From Blastocladiella britannica (lineage: Eukaryota; Blastocladiomycota; Blastocladiomycetes; Blastocladiales; Blastocladiaceae): a DNA stretch of 22,558 bases. Every line of letters begins with the position of its first letter. The stretch's first letter is position 1. The translations under genes were made by a program, and so were the position numbers. This document shows, piece by piece, positions 10,761 through 20,465 of this stretch. The notes under the pieces are model-generated. The model saw only the letters and a list, made by a program, of their open reading frames with translations. It was not told the origin of the DNA and did not search any database. The stretch spans positions 1-22,558 of the forward strand of contig MU624816.1 in NCBI GenBank assembly GCA_025349905.2. Direction: 5' to 3'.

Positions 10761-11085
10761 AAAGCAAAAATATCGAACAGGAATTCGGCATGTTCTGCAA
10801 TGAAGGGAGTTGTTTTGCTTGTTCCCTGATCCCCGCCTTCGTCGGTCGTACGTCTAAAGCGTTGTTCTTTCATCGACCAGTCCAGTTCCCATTTCGCATA
10901 TTTTTGGCAGGTAAACAAAAATTGTATTGATAACAAAATTGAAAATGAGAGGGAAGTCCGAAAAAAAGTGAGGAGCGCTGCTCTCCAACCTTTTTGGAAA
11001 TGAGATGGAAGAAATGGCAAAGTATAGACAGATGGAAGGAGCCAAAGAAAAAAAAGCAAGGCAAACAAAAAGGAAGAACGAACTC
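10761..11085. other. Intergenic: receptor upstream region / fungalysin downstream region
   Basis: 325 bp between the receptor start codon and the fungalysin stop codon, both genes on the minus strand. On the gene strand it is pyrimidine-rich (long T and CT runs), with no conserved coding and no AATAAA. It must hold the 3' processing signals of the protease gene and the promoter of the receptor gene. I see no recognisable box. Confidence 0.6.
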
Positions 11086-13727
11086 TCACTGGCAGATCTC
11101 GGGAAGCGCGAACCCATCGGCGCGCTTGTCGTCCTCCCAGGGCAGCTTGGCCGGGACCCGGTGCACGTCAACCCCAAGCCCGCGCTTGGCGAACGCGCGC
11201 CACATGGCGCAGGCGTGCTTGCCGCCCGTGAGCACCTTTTCGGCGTCAAAGATGGCATTGCGGGCGTCAATGAAAGACGGGCGGCACACTTGCAACTTGA
11301 GCGCGTCCATGATGATCTGCATGAACAGCGTGTTGCCCGCCCACGTCGCCACCGCCGGCTTCATTGCTGCCGCCGACGATGCGTGGTGCTTTTTGCGACG
11401 GTGGTTCTCGGGTGAAGGGGATGGCGGCGGGCCATTGGACAGCGGTGCCCATCCCAAGTCGTCCACCAAGTTCCACATGACCTCGAGCAGCATGAGTGCC
11501 CACACCTCGCCCTTGGCGTGCACGCCCCAGTACCCGTTGTTGTTGAGCGTCGCGTACGTCGACGGGTTGACGGCCATGTCCGGCGAGTACGGGAACTTGC
11601 GGATCCCGCCGGTCCCGCCATTGGCGTACCGGCCCATCTCCCATCCACCGATGGTGCCGACGTGCGTGCCGGGGGTCGTGGTGAAGTCGCGCGAGGCCGC
11701 GGTCGCATTGCGCATGCGGATCAGCGTCGCCCACGTGTCGCCCCAGCCCTCGCCCATGCCGCCGGCCTCACCCCATCCGAGACAGCCAGAGTTCATGCGG
11801 CCGCCCGTGAGGCGCGTCGACACGCCGTGGCCGAGCTCGTGGGCTACAATGCCACTTTCCAAGTCGCCGTCGCGGAACGGCTCGGCCGTGTTCCAGACGT
11901 ACATGCGCATGCGGCCCGACTTGCCATCCTATATTGAAAAGATGATCAGTTCCCTGCAAGAAAATGCCCTCAAAATAAATGAAGACGTACAGGAGGGGTG
12001 GCAAAGTTGGCATTGTTGAACCCGGACCCGTCCTGGGCGAACGCGCGCACCGGGTCGCTCCCTGTGCCGCCGCGGCCCAAGTTCTCCGTCTGGAAGTTCC
12101 CCGCGATCTCGTCAAACCCGTACGCGTAAAACAGATCGTGCAAGGCATTGATGGTGTAAAACAGCTGCGAGACCGCTGCGTCCACGTATTGCGACGGGTC
12201 CTGGGTGGCAAGATCGATCGCAAAGTCAAACACTGCCGACCCGTCGACCGGATCAATCGATGCCGTGGCCCGGTGGTGTTTGGCGTCGGCACTACGCATC
12301 AGCGCTGACGCGTCACCGGACGGATTGTCCTCGGCCACCACATTGTTGCCGGACGTGGTGGGCAGCGAGTTGCCCGGAATGGGGACTCCTGGCAAGGCAG
12401 GCAGCGTGACCCATCCGAGCGGGGACGCAAACGCGCGGGCGGCGGCGCCCGTGTCGTCGTCTCCCGCCACGGGCATGCGGTCCGTCACCAGCGCGCGCGA
12501 ACCGTCCTCGGGATCGTTGACGCCGAGCGGGAACACGCGGAACCGTGCCGAGCGGGCCTCGCCGTCCTTGGGTGCCTTGGGTGGCGGCGTCACGGGAGGA
12601 CGGCGACCACTGCCACCGCCAGTGCTGTGGCGGCTCTTGCCGCCGGGAGCAAAGTCCGAGACATAGTCGACCACCGAGAGCACGTTGGATGCCGCGTCGT
12701 CCGTTTGGCTGCCCGAAGAGAGGGAAGCGGCCACGTGGCCCACGACCCACGCGTCGCCCGTGTCCACCTCGTACGCATACGTTAGGCGCAGCGGGTCGGC
12801 GGGGTCGCCCGTTTGCATGTACGCCAGCGACACTGGAATGTCGGTGGTTGTGAGGCCCGGGATCGCCGCAAACGACCCGAGATGCGACGTGTCCGTGTTC
12901 CGATTGTTCGTGATGGAGACGCTGGGCGTAAACTCGAGCACCGCCTCGGACCACACGTTGTCCGAGTTGCCGGTGCGACCGAGGCGCGCCAGGAGCGCTG
13001 CCAGGCCGGACGCGGGCGTGTGCGATGGGGTCGCGGCCGCGAACGTGTGCTGCTGCTGCTGCTGAGAAGACCACAGCGATCCGATCCATGACGTATGCTT
13101 ATTTTCCTTGTTGGATTGGTGTGCAGCATGCGTCGCGTGGCCGGGCGCCGGGCCGCGGAACAGCGACTCGCCATGGGAAATGATCATGCCGTTACTATAG
13201 ATTGCGCCATATTGCGGCAGGATGCGGTGAGATTACGTACAAAGCGATCGAAATGTTGAAAAAAATAAGACGTACCGATCAAGATTCACGTTGGCCTCTC
13301 CATTGGCCACGGGCACGCCATGGACCACTTGGCGCACGTAGACGTGCGTGGTGCCCGAGATGCGCGAAACATGGGCCGATTCGACGCGCAGCTGCTGCAC
13401 CGACACGCCGGTCGAGTCGGCCAGGTACCGGAGAGCGATCGACTCGGCCACCGACTGCGGAATGGGCGCTCCTGTTGCTGTGGTGGTTGAAAAGCTCGTG
13501 AATCCTGCGCCGCTTGACGACGACGACGACGAAGGAGAGTAGATCGCGTGGGCAAGCGTCGGGCCAAACGAGATGCGGTCACCACGACGCTGTTCTTGCT
13601 GCCCTTGAGGAGTGTGAACCGAGGAGGACGATGAGGGAGCGGCAAGTGCAAGCGACACGAGGGCAATGAGGGCCAGCGCCGACAAGAGCAGGGGAGGAGA
13701 CTTGCGCCCAGTAGATAACGCGCCCAT
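11086..13727 (-). CDS. Fungalysin, secreted zinc metalloprotease (peptidase family M36)
   Basis: Secreted endopeptidase made as a pre-pro-enzyme. Model: complement(join(11086..11928,11991..13194,13276..13727)), 832 aa. Introns of 81 nt (phase 2) and 62 nt (phase 0) both have GTACGT donors, and conserved family sequence crosses each: NVNLDRNGMIISHGESLF and NFATPPDGKSGRMRMYVW. Signal peptide ~1-29 (hydrophobic LLLSALALIALVSLALA). An FTP-type propeptide inhibitory domain covers ~85-170. The catalytic zinc site is HELGH (His582, Glu583, His586), followed by STRLTGG and the third ligand Glu612 in GEGWGD. The protein ends VPAKLPWEDDKRADG...EICQ as in the family. The pro-region/catalytic linker is long and low in complexity (Ser, Gly, Pro, Lys). 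Such enzymes digest extracellular protein in saprotrophic and parasitic fungi; which role applies here is not shown. Confidence 0.95.
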
Positions 13728-14070
13728 TGTGTGTGTGAGGTTTTCTTTGCGATTAAGAGGAATGGAAATTGGAAATGAGGAAGGAAGGAAGTGTGGTGGG
13801 TGGGTTGTGTCTAGTCAGGACAGCGCCAAGTCAGCCGAGTCAAGAGCAATTACAAAAAAGTGAGAGTGGGTGTGTGAGCGCGAAAGAGAGGAAGAGGAAG
13901 TGAGGACGAGGGACCTTCTTGTAGTAGATTCGATGTTGCCGCGCATATATTCATTCATATTTTTTACGCCAGTCAGGTGCAGGACAAGCCATCAGCGGTG
14001 GGAATTCAAGCAGGAACACATGGGAAAAATCAAGTTCTCCAATATATCAACAGAATTATCATAATTAATC
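13728..14070. promoter_or_regulatory. Divergent promoter region between fungalysin and mS45-like gene
   Basis: 343 bp between two diverging start codons. The protease side has a (GT)n run directly at its ATG. The middle is purine-rich on the plus strand (AAAGAGAGGAAGAGGAAG around 13884). The distal half is AT-rich, with CATATATTCATTCATATTTT near 13944. No coding sequence is seen, and no TATA box can be assigned confidently to either gene. Confidence 0.5.
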
Positions 14071-15047
14071 ATGCTCTTGGCTGTCGTCCGCACTACCGCT
14101 GCGCGCCGCGTCGTGCCCGTGGCCGCGCTGTCCTCGACTTCCATGGCCTTGAATGAAACCGAAGAACCCCAACAAAAGCGGCGCAAAATCCCGCGTCACC
14201 GTGTCCGAGGCTGGCTGGCGACCGAGGGCGAGCAGTACCGCAACCCCCCCACCGGGTCCCCGACCCCTTACGTGACGCGTCGTGGGGACTTGCCGTTCCC
14301 AATGAACCCGTTGTTCCGGCCCGTGCCCCCCATGGCCGACGCGGTGCGCGAGCAAATCTTCCGCGAGTACCAGACGGCGGCGGTGGAGCTCGCCGACGAG
14401 ACGCGCGCGGTCACCAAGCTCGCCGACAAGTGGCGGGTCTCGGACGCGCGGCTGCGGGCTATTGTCAAGCTCAAGGCGTTTGAAAAGTCCCAGGTTGCGT
14501 TGGTATGTTCCCCTTGTTTGTTGCGTTGTTGTTGACCCATTCTAACTCTACTATAACAGGGAAACCCGCTGCAATCGGCCTTCCAAAAAGGCATGGAACG
14601 GCTGCTGCGTGTCGACTCGCGCGCCACGTCGGCGTCCGGTGCGCGCCCCTCCGCCGTGCCGCCGCTCGACACCCCGCACGTGCAGCCGATCCGTGCCGAT
14701 CCCCCGTACCTGCTTGCCCTGGACGAGCTGGCGCACTTTGAGCAAGCGGTATGATTTCTTTTTTTTCTTTGTTACAAATAGTGCGATACTCACTTTGATT
14801 GGATGTACAACAACAGGACGCCCTCCGTCTGCTCGGCAAAAAGTCCTCGGACTCGGTGGCCACCGACGCCGCGACCGCGAACCGCGCCAAGTCGGCGGCC
14901 AAGAAGCGGGCGGCGGCCGAGACGGTGGCGCCAACGGTGGTGCCGTCCAGTGCCACCCGCGGAACCAAGCTGGTCATGAACTTGAATGCCACGATCCAGC
15001 AGGGCCACGTGAAGCGCGTGTTCAAGCAATCGCTGGCTACCTACTGA
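14071..15047 (+). CDS. Mitochondrial small ribosomal subunit protein, Bot1/mS45-like
   Basis: Probable mitoribosomal small-subunit protein of the family that includes fission yeast Bot1. Model: join(14071..14502,14560..14748,14817..15047), 283 aa. Both introns (57 and 68 nt) are phase 0; the first carries a perfect TCTAAC branch-point sequence before ATAACAG. The N-terminus (MLLAVVRTTAARRVVPVAAL) is basic and lacks acidic residues, as in mitochondrial presequences. Family landmarks: RGWLATEGEQYRNPPTGSP, FPMNPLFRPVPPMADAVRE, then a winged-helix-like part (VTKLADKWRVSDARLRAIVKLKAFEKSQ) and, across intron 1, VALGNPLQSAFQKGMERLL. The C-terminus is basic. It converges on the SUMO protease gene with 58 bp between stop codons. 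The exact mitoribosomal name is less sure than the family. Confidence 0.82.
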
Positions 15048-15093
15048 TTCTTTTAGTTTTTTAATTTTTTTTAAAATGTAGCTCTTTTTTTCC

Positions 15094-15099
15094 TTTATT
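15094..15099 (-). terminator. Polyadenylation signal AATAAA of the Ulp1 gene
   Basis: AATAAA on the minus strand starts 7 nt after the last base of the Ulp1 stop codon. It is the only exact AATAAA noted directly behind a stop codon in this window. It lies in the 58-bp gap that also holds the 3' end of the converging mS45-like gene, so the two mature 3' UTRs probably overlap. Confidence 0.6.
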
Positions 15100-15105
15100 G
15101 GCATT

Positions 15106-17268
15106 TCAGGTGATGAGTCGGCCCTCGGACAGCTCGTGCACGATCCGGTGTCGCCACGCGTCCATGTGCGACTGGTCGAACGCGAACCGCCGCGCCGATC
15201 GCGTGATGGACTCGAGCATGGCCAGCGTAAACACCCCGCAGTCGTAGTAGTTGAGCTGGCGCGGGATCGCATCCTATACATGAATCATAGTGTGAGTGCC
15301 AAGATCTCCACTCATGGATCTAAATGGATATGTACCCGCGGATAATGCTCCGTCCACCCATCCCAACACATGGGCCCGCGGTCCTTCTTGATCCACTCGT
15401 TCTCGACGTACCCGCGGACCAGCCGAAAAAACTCTTTATCCTCGTTTCCGAGCAACGAGTCGTAGTACTCGATGCGGCGGGCGGCGACATTAACGCACCC
15501 GAGCGTCCAGTGCGCGCCCCAGTGCACGGGGAACACCAGCATGTCGAGGTCGTCAAACACGTCAAACTTCTTGGACCACCGGCGCACGCTCGAGTACCCG
15601 ATATCGCGCAGCTTGGAGAAAAAGAACGAGTTGAAGTAGTGCACACGGAGTGCCGCGCCGCCCCCGGGTGCCGCCCCCGCCGCCGCCGCCGTGGTAGCGG
15701 CAGCAAGGGCCGTCTTGGCACGGGCCATGACCAGCAACCCGTAGTAGTTGATGATTTCGTCGTTCAACCACTCGGCGGGCGCCACGGTGGCCAGGTCTTT
15801 GCCCAGCAACTCGACCGTCTCGTTGAACACCAGCCGCACGCTGGCGCTGGCGATGCCGCGGGATATCAGCTGGGCCACGCGGTCGGCCGCGTCGTCCTCG
15901 AGCGCCCAGATATCGCCGGGACTGCTCCCGTTGTCCACTTCGCGGCTGCTGCGGCGGCGAGGAGCACCGTACCCCGGGAACTGTTCCCGCATCGCATTGA
16001 TTTCGGCCTCCATTTCGCGCTCGCGTTCCAGCAGCTCGGCCAGCCGCGAGTGTCCGTCGTGGTGCTCGTCGACGTCGGCAATCGTGCGTTTGGCGGCGTC
16101 ATCCACGGCGGTGAGGGGGACGCGCGACAGGCCCAGCGACCGGCGAATGTCTGCAAACCGCGCCATCATTGTCACGTCGGCCGCGGTCGGGTACATGGAT
16201 TTGCGCGACGTGGTGGGACGGTGCCGGCCGGATGCTGCCGGCGGTGCCGATGCGCGGGATGACGGCGAATAGGAGCCGGTGGATGCTGCCATTGCCGTGT
16301 CCAGGTTCCGCAGTGACGAACGAACTGCGGCGACCGATTCAGAGACGTTGATGGCTGTTAAATCATACAATGAATACTCATTTTATGTTCGTTTGATTAA
16401 AATACAATGGCGCACGCTCAGTCCGGCGAGGACGTGGATCCCCAGCACGACCGTCGGCAGAGGAAGCGAGGAGGCGAGCGCGTGGCCCACTAGGATGAAT
16501 TGTCGCAGCGGAGGGGTTCTGGCGCAGCCGAAACTGGCTCTCCACGCTCATATGCGCGCTCGACCGCCCCCCAACCGTCGACCGCGGCAGTCCCATCGAC
16601 GACAAGGACGACGACGAGGACCAAGAATCGACCGACCGCGAGAGTGCGTGCCGCCCTGGTTCTAGCGCAGACCACCGCGCCGACGATGACGCCGTGGCAT
16701 CCGAAGTGGTCGAGGACGCAATCGATTCGCGGCGGCGGCGTGGGCGAAGATCGCTGGAGCCACCATTCGAGTCCACGCGCGCTCGCTTGGCCTGGAACGA
16801 CGCGTGGACATGTGCGAATGCCGGTGGTGGTGCGGATGCGCGGTGGATTGCGGGAGTCGTGGCAGGAAAGTCGCCGGCGCGCCATACTTCGAACAGTGAC
16901 GAAGCAGGCGAGACGGGTCGCTGGGCTCGGCGCGACCGTTTCTCACGCGAAGTCGATGTTAGCGGCGGCAACGGTGACGCGTGTTGCTGCCTTTGTGGAT
17001 CATTCGGCGACCATCCATCTGAGCCAAAGGGTGCTGATGCACGCGGCGGCGGCGGTGTTGAGGGCGCTGTCGCGGCGATAGAAGTGGACGACGGGCCAGA
17101 GAGGAAAGACGAGACCACGCCGGAAAAGAGAGTCCATCCGCTTCGGATCGCGGAGAAGAGCGACCATTCGAACGGTGGCGGGGGTACGGTTGTAGAAGTG
17201 CCGGAGACCATGCCTGGTACATCATTCTCGTCGCGCAATGCTGCTCGCGGCCGTTTGATCGCTGGCAT
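15106..17268 (-). CDS. SUMO-specific cysteine protease, Ulp1/SENP family (C48)
   Basis: Processes SUMO precursors and removes SUMO from targets, typically at the nuclear envelope or in the nucleus. Model: complement(join(15106..15273,15336..16354,16416..17268)), 679 aa, introns 61 nt (phase 1) and 62 nt (phase 0). The protease domain begins around PAEWLNDEIINYY (~478). The catalytic set is complete across the last intron: His566 in GAHWTLG, Asp583 in YYDSLLG, oxyanion Gln630 in IPRQ and nucleophile Cys636 in YYDCGVF. Residues 1 to ~380 are Ser/Pro/Arg-rich and disordered, with Lys/Arg clusters; a short charged coiled coil lies at ~387-409. Odd: an Ala/Gly-rich insert (~499-519) lies inside the protease domain. 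The ATG at 17268 was taken because an earlier in-frame start would need a TTG. AATAAA follows the stop closely. Confidence 0.92.
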
Positions 17269-17318
17269 TTTGATTTTTTTGATTTTTGATTTTTTTGGCA
17301 AAAACGAAAGAGAGACGT

Positions 17319-18441
17319 TCAGGTCAACGATGATCCCAACACCAGAGCCGAGGCACCGATCACCGCCAACGACGCCGCCGCGCCCGCCGCGGCGAGGATT
17401 CGCGGGAGCCGCGGCTGCGAGCTGCCCTCGTCGTCCACGACCTCCCGCACAGTCGCGGTCGCCGTCGCCGCCGGCAGAGTTCCAGCAGAGGGATGGACAC
17501 GCACCGCGCGCACCTGGTCAATGTGTATCCCGGACTTGTAAGTCCCGCTGTCAGTATCCACCAGCCTCACTTGCACGCGTGCCCATCCCGATTTGGACCG
17601 AACGCGGATCGGCGACGACTCGGATCCCGGTACAGTCGAGAAGCCGATCGACTCGAACTGCTGCTGCCTTTGCTCGAGCGACCGGACCAGCATGCACGAG
17701 GTGCTGGGCACCAGAGGCACTTCACTGGCCACATCCACTGGGTACTGGTCAATCACCCACCGGACCTGCTCGATCGGCGACGGGTACTCGAACTTCATGT
17801 CCATGAACAGCTCCCAGTCGCCATTGGATAGGATGAAATTCGTTCCAATCTGTCCAACAAAAAAAAGGATCAGTGCCATGCTGCCACGTACATAAAAAAA
17901 AATAACGTACATCCAGCCACCAAACGTCAATGGAAAGGACGCGTCCGGCACTGGCCTGATCGTCGTCTCTGTCCCGGATGTACTGAGAACGGCAGTGCGC
18001 GCCAGTAAAGTCCCAGGCGGCATAACGGGTTGGACGTGCTATTTTTTTTCCATGTCATTGGCCGATTCTAGAGGTCGATCATGAGCATAAAGAGTACTCC
18101 AGAAGGCGACTTTGTGCCGAATCGTGTCCACGCGAGAAGCATTCGGCGGTAGCGGCGCCACGTCCAACGGGTACGGAGCATCGTTCGACTCCGGAACCGT
18201 ATCCTCATCGCTGGCGCCAATCGAGGTCGCCAGCATCTCCCAGAATTCAGGTTCGGCCGTCAACGAGTGGATTGCGTGGCAGGTCTGTTCTCAATTCTGT
18301 TAGTCCTTGATCGTCACGTCATAAATGTAAGGAATAGAGAAGGCGCACGGCAGCGAAGGCCACGAGCGACGGCGGAGGGAGGCAGAGCAGGATCTGCACC
18401 AGGACATCGTCGGGGAGGTCGGCCAAGAGATGGGTGTTCAT
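17319..18441 (-). CDS. F-box protein with PP2-like (galactose-binding-like) domain and C-terminal membrane anchor
   Basis: Likely substrate-recognition subunit of an SCF ubiquitin ligase. Model: complement(join(17319..17849,17911..18038,18098..18284,18349..18441)), 312 aa, introns 64, 59 and 61 nt, phases consistent. The F-box occupies residues ~5-50 (LLADLPDDVLVQILLCLPPP..., continued after intron 1 by TCHAIHSLTAEPEFWEML). Residues ~100-256 resemble the plant phloem-protein-2 type domain: an aromatic WDFTG/YIRDRD region, VWWLD (132-136), and near the end SGWARVQVRL...TYKSGIHIDQVRAVRVHP (224-256), which parallels the family's W...KSGL...G...RP ending. A 26-residue hydrophobic stretch (287-312) with no charge forms the extreme C-terminus, as in tail-anchored proteins. 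The F-box is firm; the PP2-like call rests on motif pattern only. It sits 48 nt behind GT31 and 50 nt ahead of Ulp1. Confidence 0.8.
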
Positions 18442-18489
18442 TTTTTGTTCAAGTTGAATGTGTCCGCACTGTAAAGAGAAAAGGCAAAG

Positions 18490-20012
18490 TTACATTTTCT
18501 TCTGCTCGCGCTCGCGCTCCTTGGCCATGCAGGTGGCTTCGCACGGACTGCCGCAGGTCTCGAACCAGTGCTGCAGATTGCTCACCCCTTCGTCCGTCAA
18601 GTGGTGGATCAGAATATCCCGATCATCGCACAGGTAGCTCGGGAGGCGGGTGATGCGCCGTGCGCGCTCCACCAGCGGCTTGAAATACCGGGAGTGGATC
18701 CACTGCACGTGGGTGCCCGCCAGCCAGATGCCGAGCACCGCGTCCTCGTTGGGCAGCGGCTTGAGCCACCCGGACCGCGCATTGATCGACACCCAGTCGG
18801 CAATGTCGGGCGTGTACAGGTAACCTGCACCGGCCGCATACTATTCTTTTATTTTAGCAACTGTAACTACAAGACGCAAAGCTATAAAACATATACCTGA
18901 GGGTAGATCGGACTCGAGTACTCGGGATTGGCCCATTTGCCCTGCATCTGGCGCGTGTTGTGCAAGTACTTGTACCCAATGACCGTCTTTTCTGATGGTG
19001 CAGTTGCGATCATGTTGAAGAGCGCGGGAACATTCAACCATGCGTCGGTGTCGGTCTTGAACACGTAGCGCAGGGCCGGCCACGCGCGCGCGCGGTTGTC
19101 GCGCACCCAGTTGTGCACCTCGATCATCTTGGCCGACAGACCCGCGTAGCTTTCCGTAAAGTGGGGCAGCAGCACCATATCGCCCGTGGCGCGTGCCTCG
19201 GCCTCCAGGGCCGCAATCACGCTCGCCGGCTGTCCTTTCGTCCCGACTAAGAAAAACAACCGCCCCACGCCATGGGATGCAGGCACGCCGGGTGCCGGAG
19301 GGATCAGAGGCAGGGCAGGACGCGCGCCGCGCATCTTGTTGCCCCAGGTGGACCGCACGTTCTTGCGTGCCAGCGCATCGGCCGCCGACGGGGCAGTGGG
19401 AATAAGTACCAGGACCGACGTAGCCGTGTCCACCGGCAGTTTTGGATCATAAAGCGGGCCATATTCTGAGGGTTGCTTAACAAACACGGGCGGTGGGGAA
19501 GTGGGAGCGCCCTCGTGATGGCTGTCATTGCGCACGGGCGGGTCGACTTCGGACTCGTCAATGTCGTTGTGCGCGTTCTCGGCTGCTACCGGGTGATCAT
19601 GCGCGTCGTCCACTGCGGCGGCAGGCCGCTCAGCCACCGGTCCGTTCTTGGCCTCGTGCGCGTCGTCGGCGGCTGCTCCTGCACCTAGCCGCTCGTCGAT
19701 AGCGGCGGGCGCTTTTTTGGGCGGCGACGGTTTTGTTGGGAAGATGGGGCGCTCTGCCACCAGCACTTCTTCTTTGACGGGCTCGGCATCCACACTCACC
19801 GCCACGGGAACTGCGGCCGATGCCTTGTTTTCGTGCTGTTTTTTTGTCGACGATGTTGCTGCTGGCGATGAAGAGTCGGGCTCAGACGACGGCGACGACA
19901 TGAGCAGTAGTACTACGATGGCAAGAAGCGCTAGTAGTGAAAACACGCGACGCGGGGTCATGCGCCAGCCATTGGAAAGCGACACCAGGGCTGACGGTGG
20001 TGGTAGAGCCAT
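18490..20012 (-). CDS. Glycosyltransferase family 31 (beta-1,3-galactosyltransferase-like)
   Basis: Predicted Golgi type II membrane enzyme that transfers a sugar, likely galactose or N-acetylglucosamine, from UDP-sugar in beta-1,3 linkage. Model: complement(join(18490..18840,18897..20012)), 488 aa, one 56-nt phase-0 intron. Short cytosolic tail, then a single membrane anchor at ~21-40 (FSLLALLAIVVLLLM). A long disordered stem rich in Ala, Asp, His and Pro reaches ~residue 180. Catalytic motifs follow in GT31 order: KNVRSTWGNKM (218-228), FFLVGTKG, FTESYAGLSAKM, the metal-binding KTDTDAW (319-325, the DxD-like site), YKYLHNTRQ, then, formed across the intron, YAAGAGYLYTPD and NEDAVLGIWLAG (403-414). 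The C-terminus is Cys-rich, then charged (KEREREQKKM). Acceptor and donor identity cannot be told from sequence. A second in-frame Met18 is possible as the start. Confidence 0.88.
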
Positions 20013-20465
20013 TCTTGTACTGTATTATTGTATGTGTAGAGGTCGGCAGTCGCGTCTTCGTTCTGAAAGAGCGAGCGCTCGCGTATGGTATGCAGTGGCG
20101 GAGATTGAGAATTATCGGACACATAAAACGACATGTGGGAAAACTCTAAGCAATTTCCCATCGCACTATCACGTTTCAGCAATGATACTGCGCAAAAATT
20201 GCGGCACGACCAAAGGACTTGGCCAAGCACAACGCATTCTGGGTGGTGGTTGATCATGCCATGAGATGGTATACTTGAAAGTGTCCCCGGCAATGGCAAT
20301 GCACATCTAAATGCTGGGTCCTGAGTCTGCTGCATATGCCGACCGCGAAGCCAAGTCTCATTCAACCAGCTTTAATTCCCTTAAGAAAAAGCACACACTA
20401 TATTTTACAACAAAAGAATACAAGAAACCCGGCAGCGGGGTCGATCAACGGGAAAGGAAGAAGGA
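20013..20465. other. Intergenic: GT31 upstream region / stress-protein downstream region
   Basis: 453 bp between the GT31 start codon and the stop codon of the universal stress protein gene, both on the minus strand. Its base composition is balanced, unlike the GC-rich genes on either side. I see no conserved coding, no AATAAA and no clear TATA box. A short stretch at 20130-20205 (minus) vaguely recalls U4 snRNA and was rejected. Confidence 0.6.

Noticed and set aside
15324..16262. 312-codon plus-strand ORF opposite the Ulp1 gene
   Set aside because: Antisense shadow of the protease exon; no recognisable motif and no plausible start context.
16355..16451. GTCGTG donor at 16451 for Ulp1 intron 1
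   Set aside because: Also phase 1, but gives a 97-nt intron with a weaker donor; GTGCGC at 16415 gives 61 nt, like neighbouring introns.
16694..17806. 370-codon plus-strand ORF spanning Ulp1 and F-box 3' regions
   Set aside because: Crosses two minus-strand genes in antisense; composition is that of complementary GC-rich coding DNA.
17911..18023. ATG at 18023 as the start of a separate 234-aa protein with two hydrophobic segments
   Set aside because: Its first part reads exon 3 of the F-box gene in the wrong frame and translates intron 3. The alternative frame joins in phase on both sides and gives the PP2-like VWWLD motif.
20130..20205. Minus-strand resemblance to U4 snRNA (TTTGCGCAGTATC at the 5' side, ATTGCT...TTTTCCCA later)
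   Set aside because: The segment expected to pair with the invariant U6 ATTAGCA does not match (TGCTTAG), the 5' stem-loop kink-turn is not evident, and part of the stem II sequence is missing.
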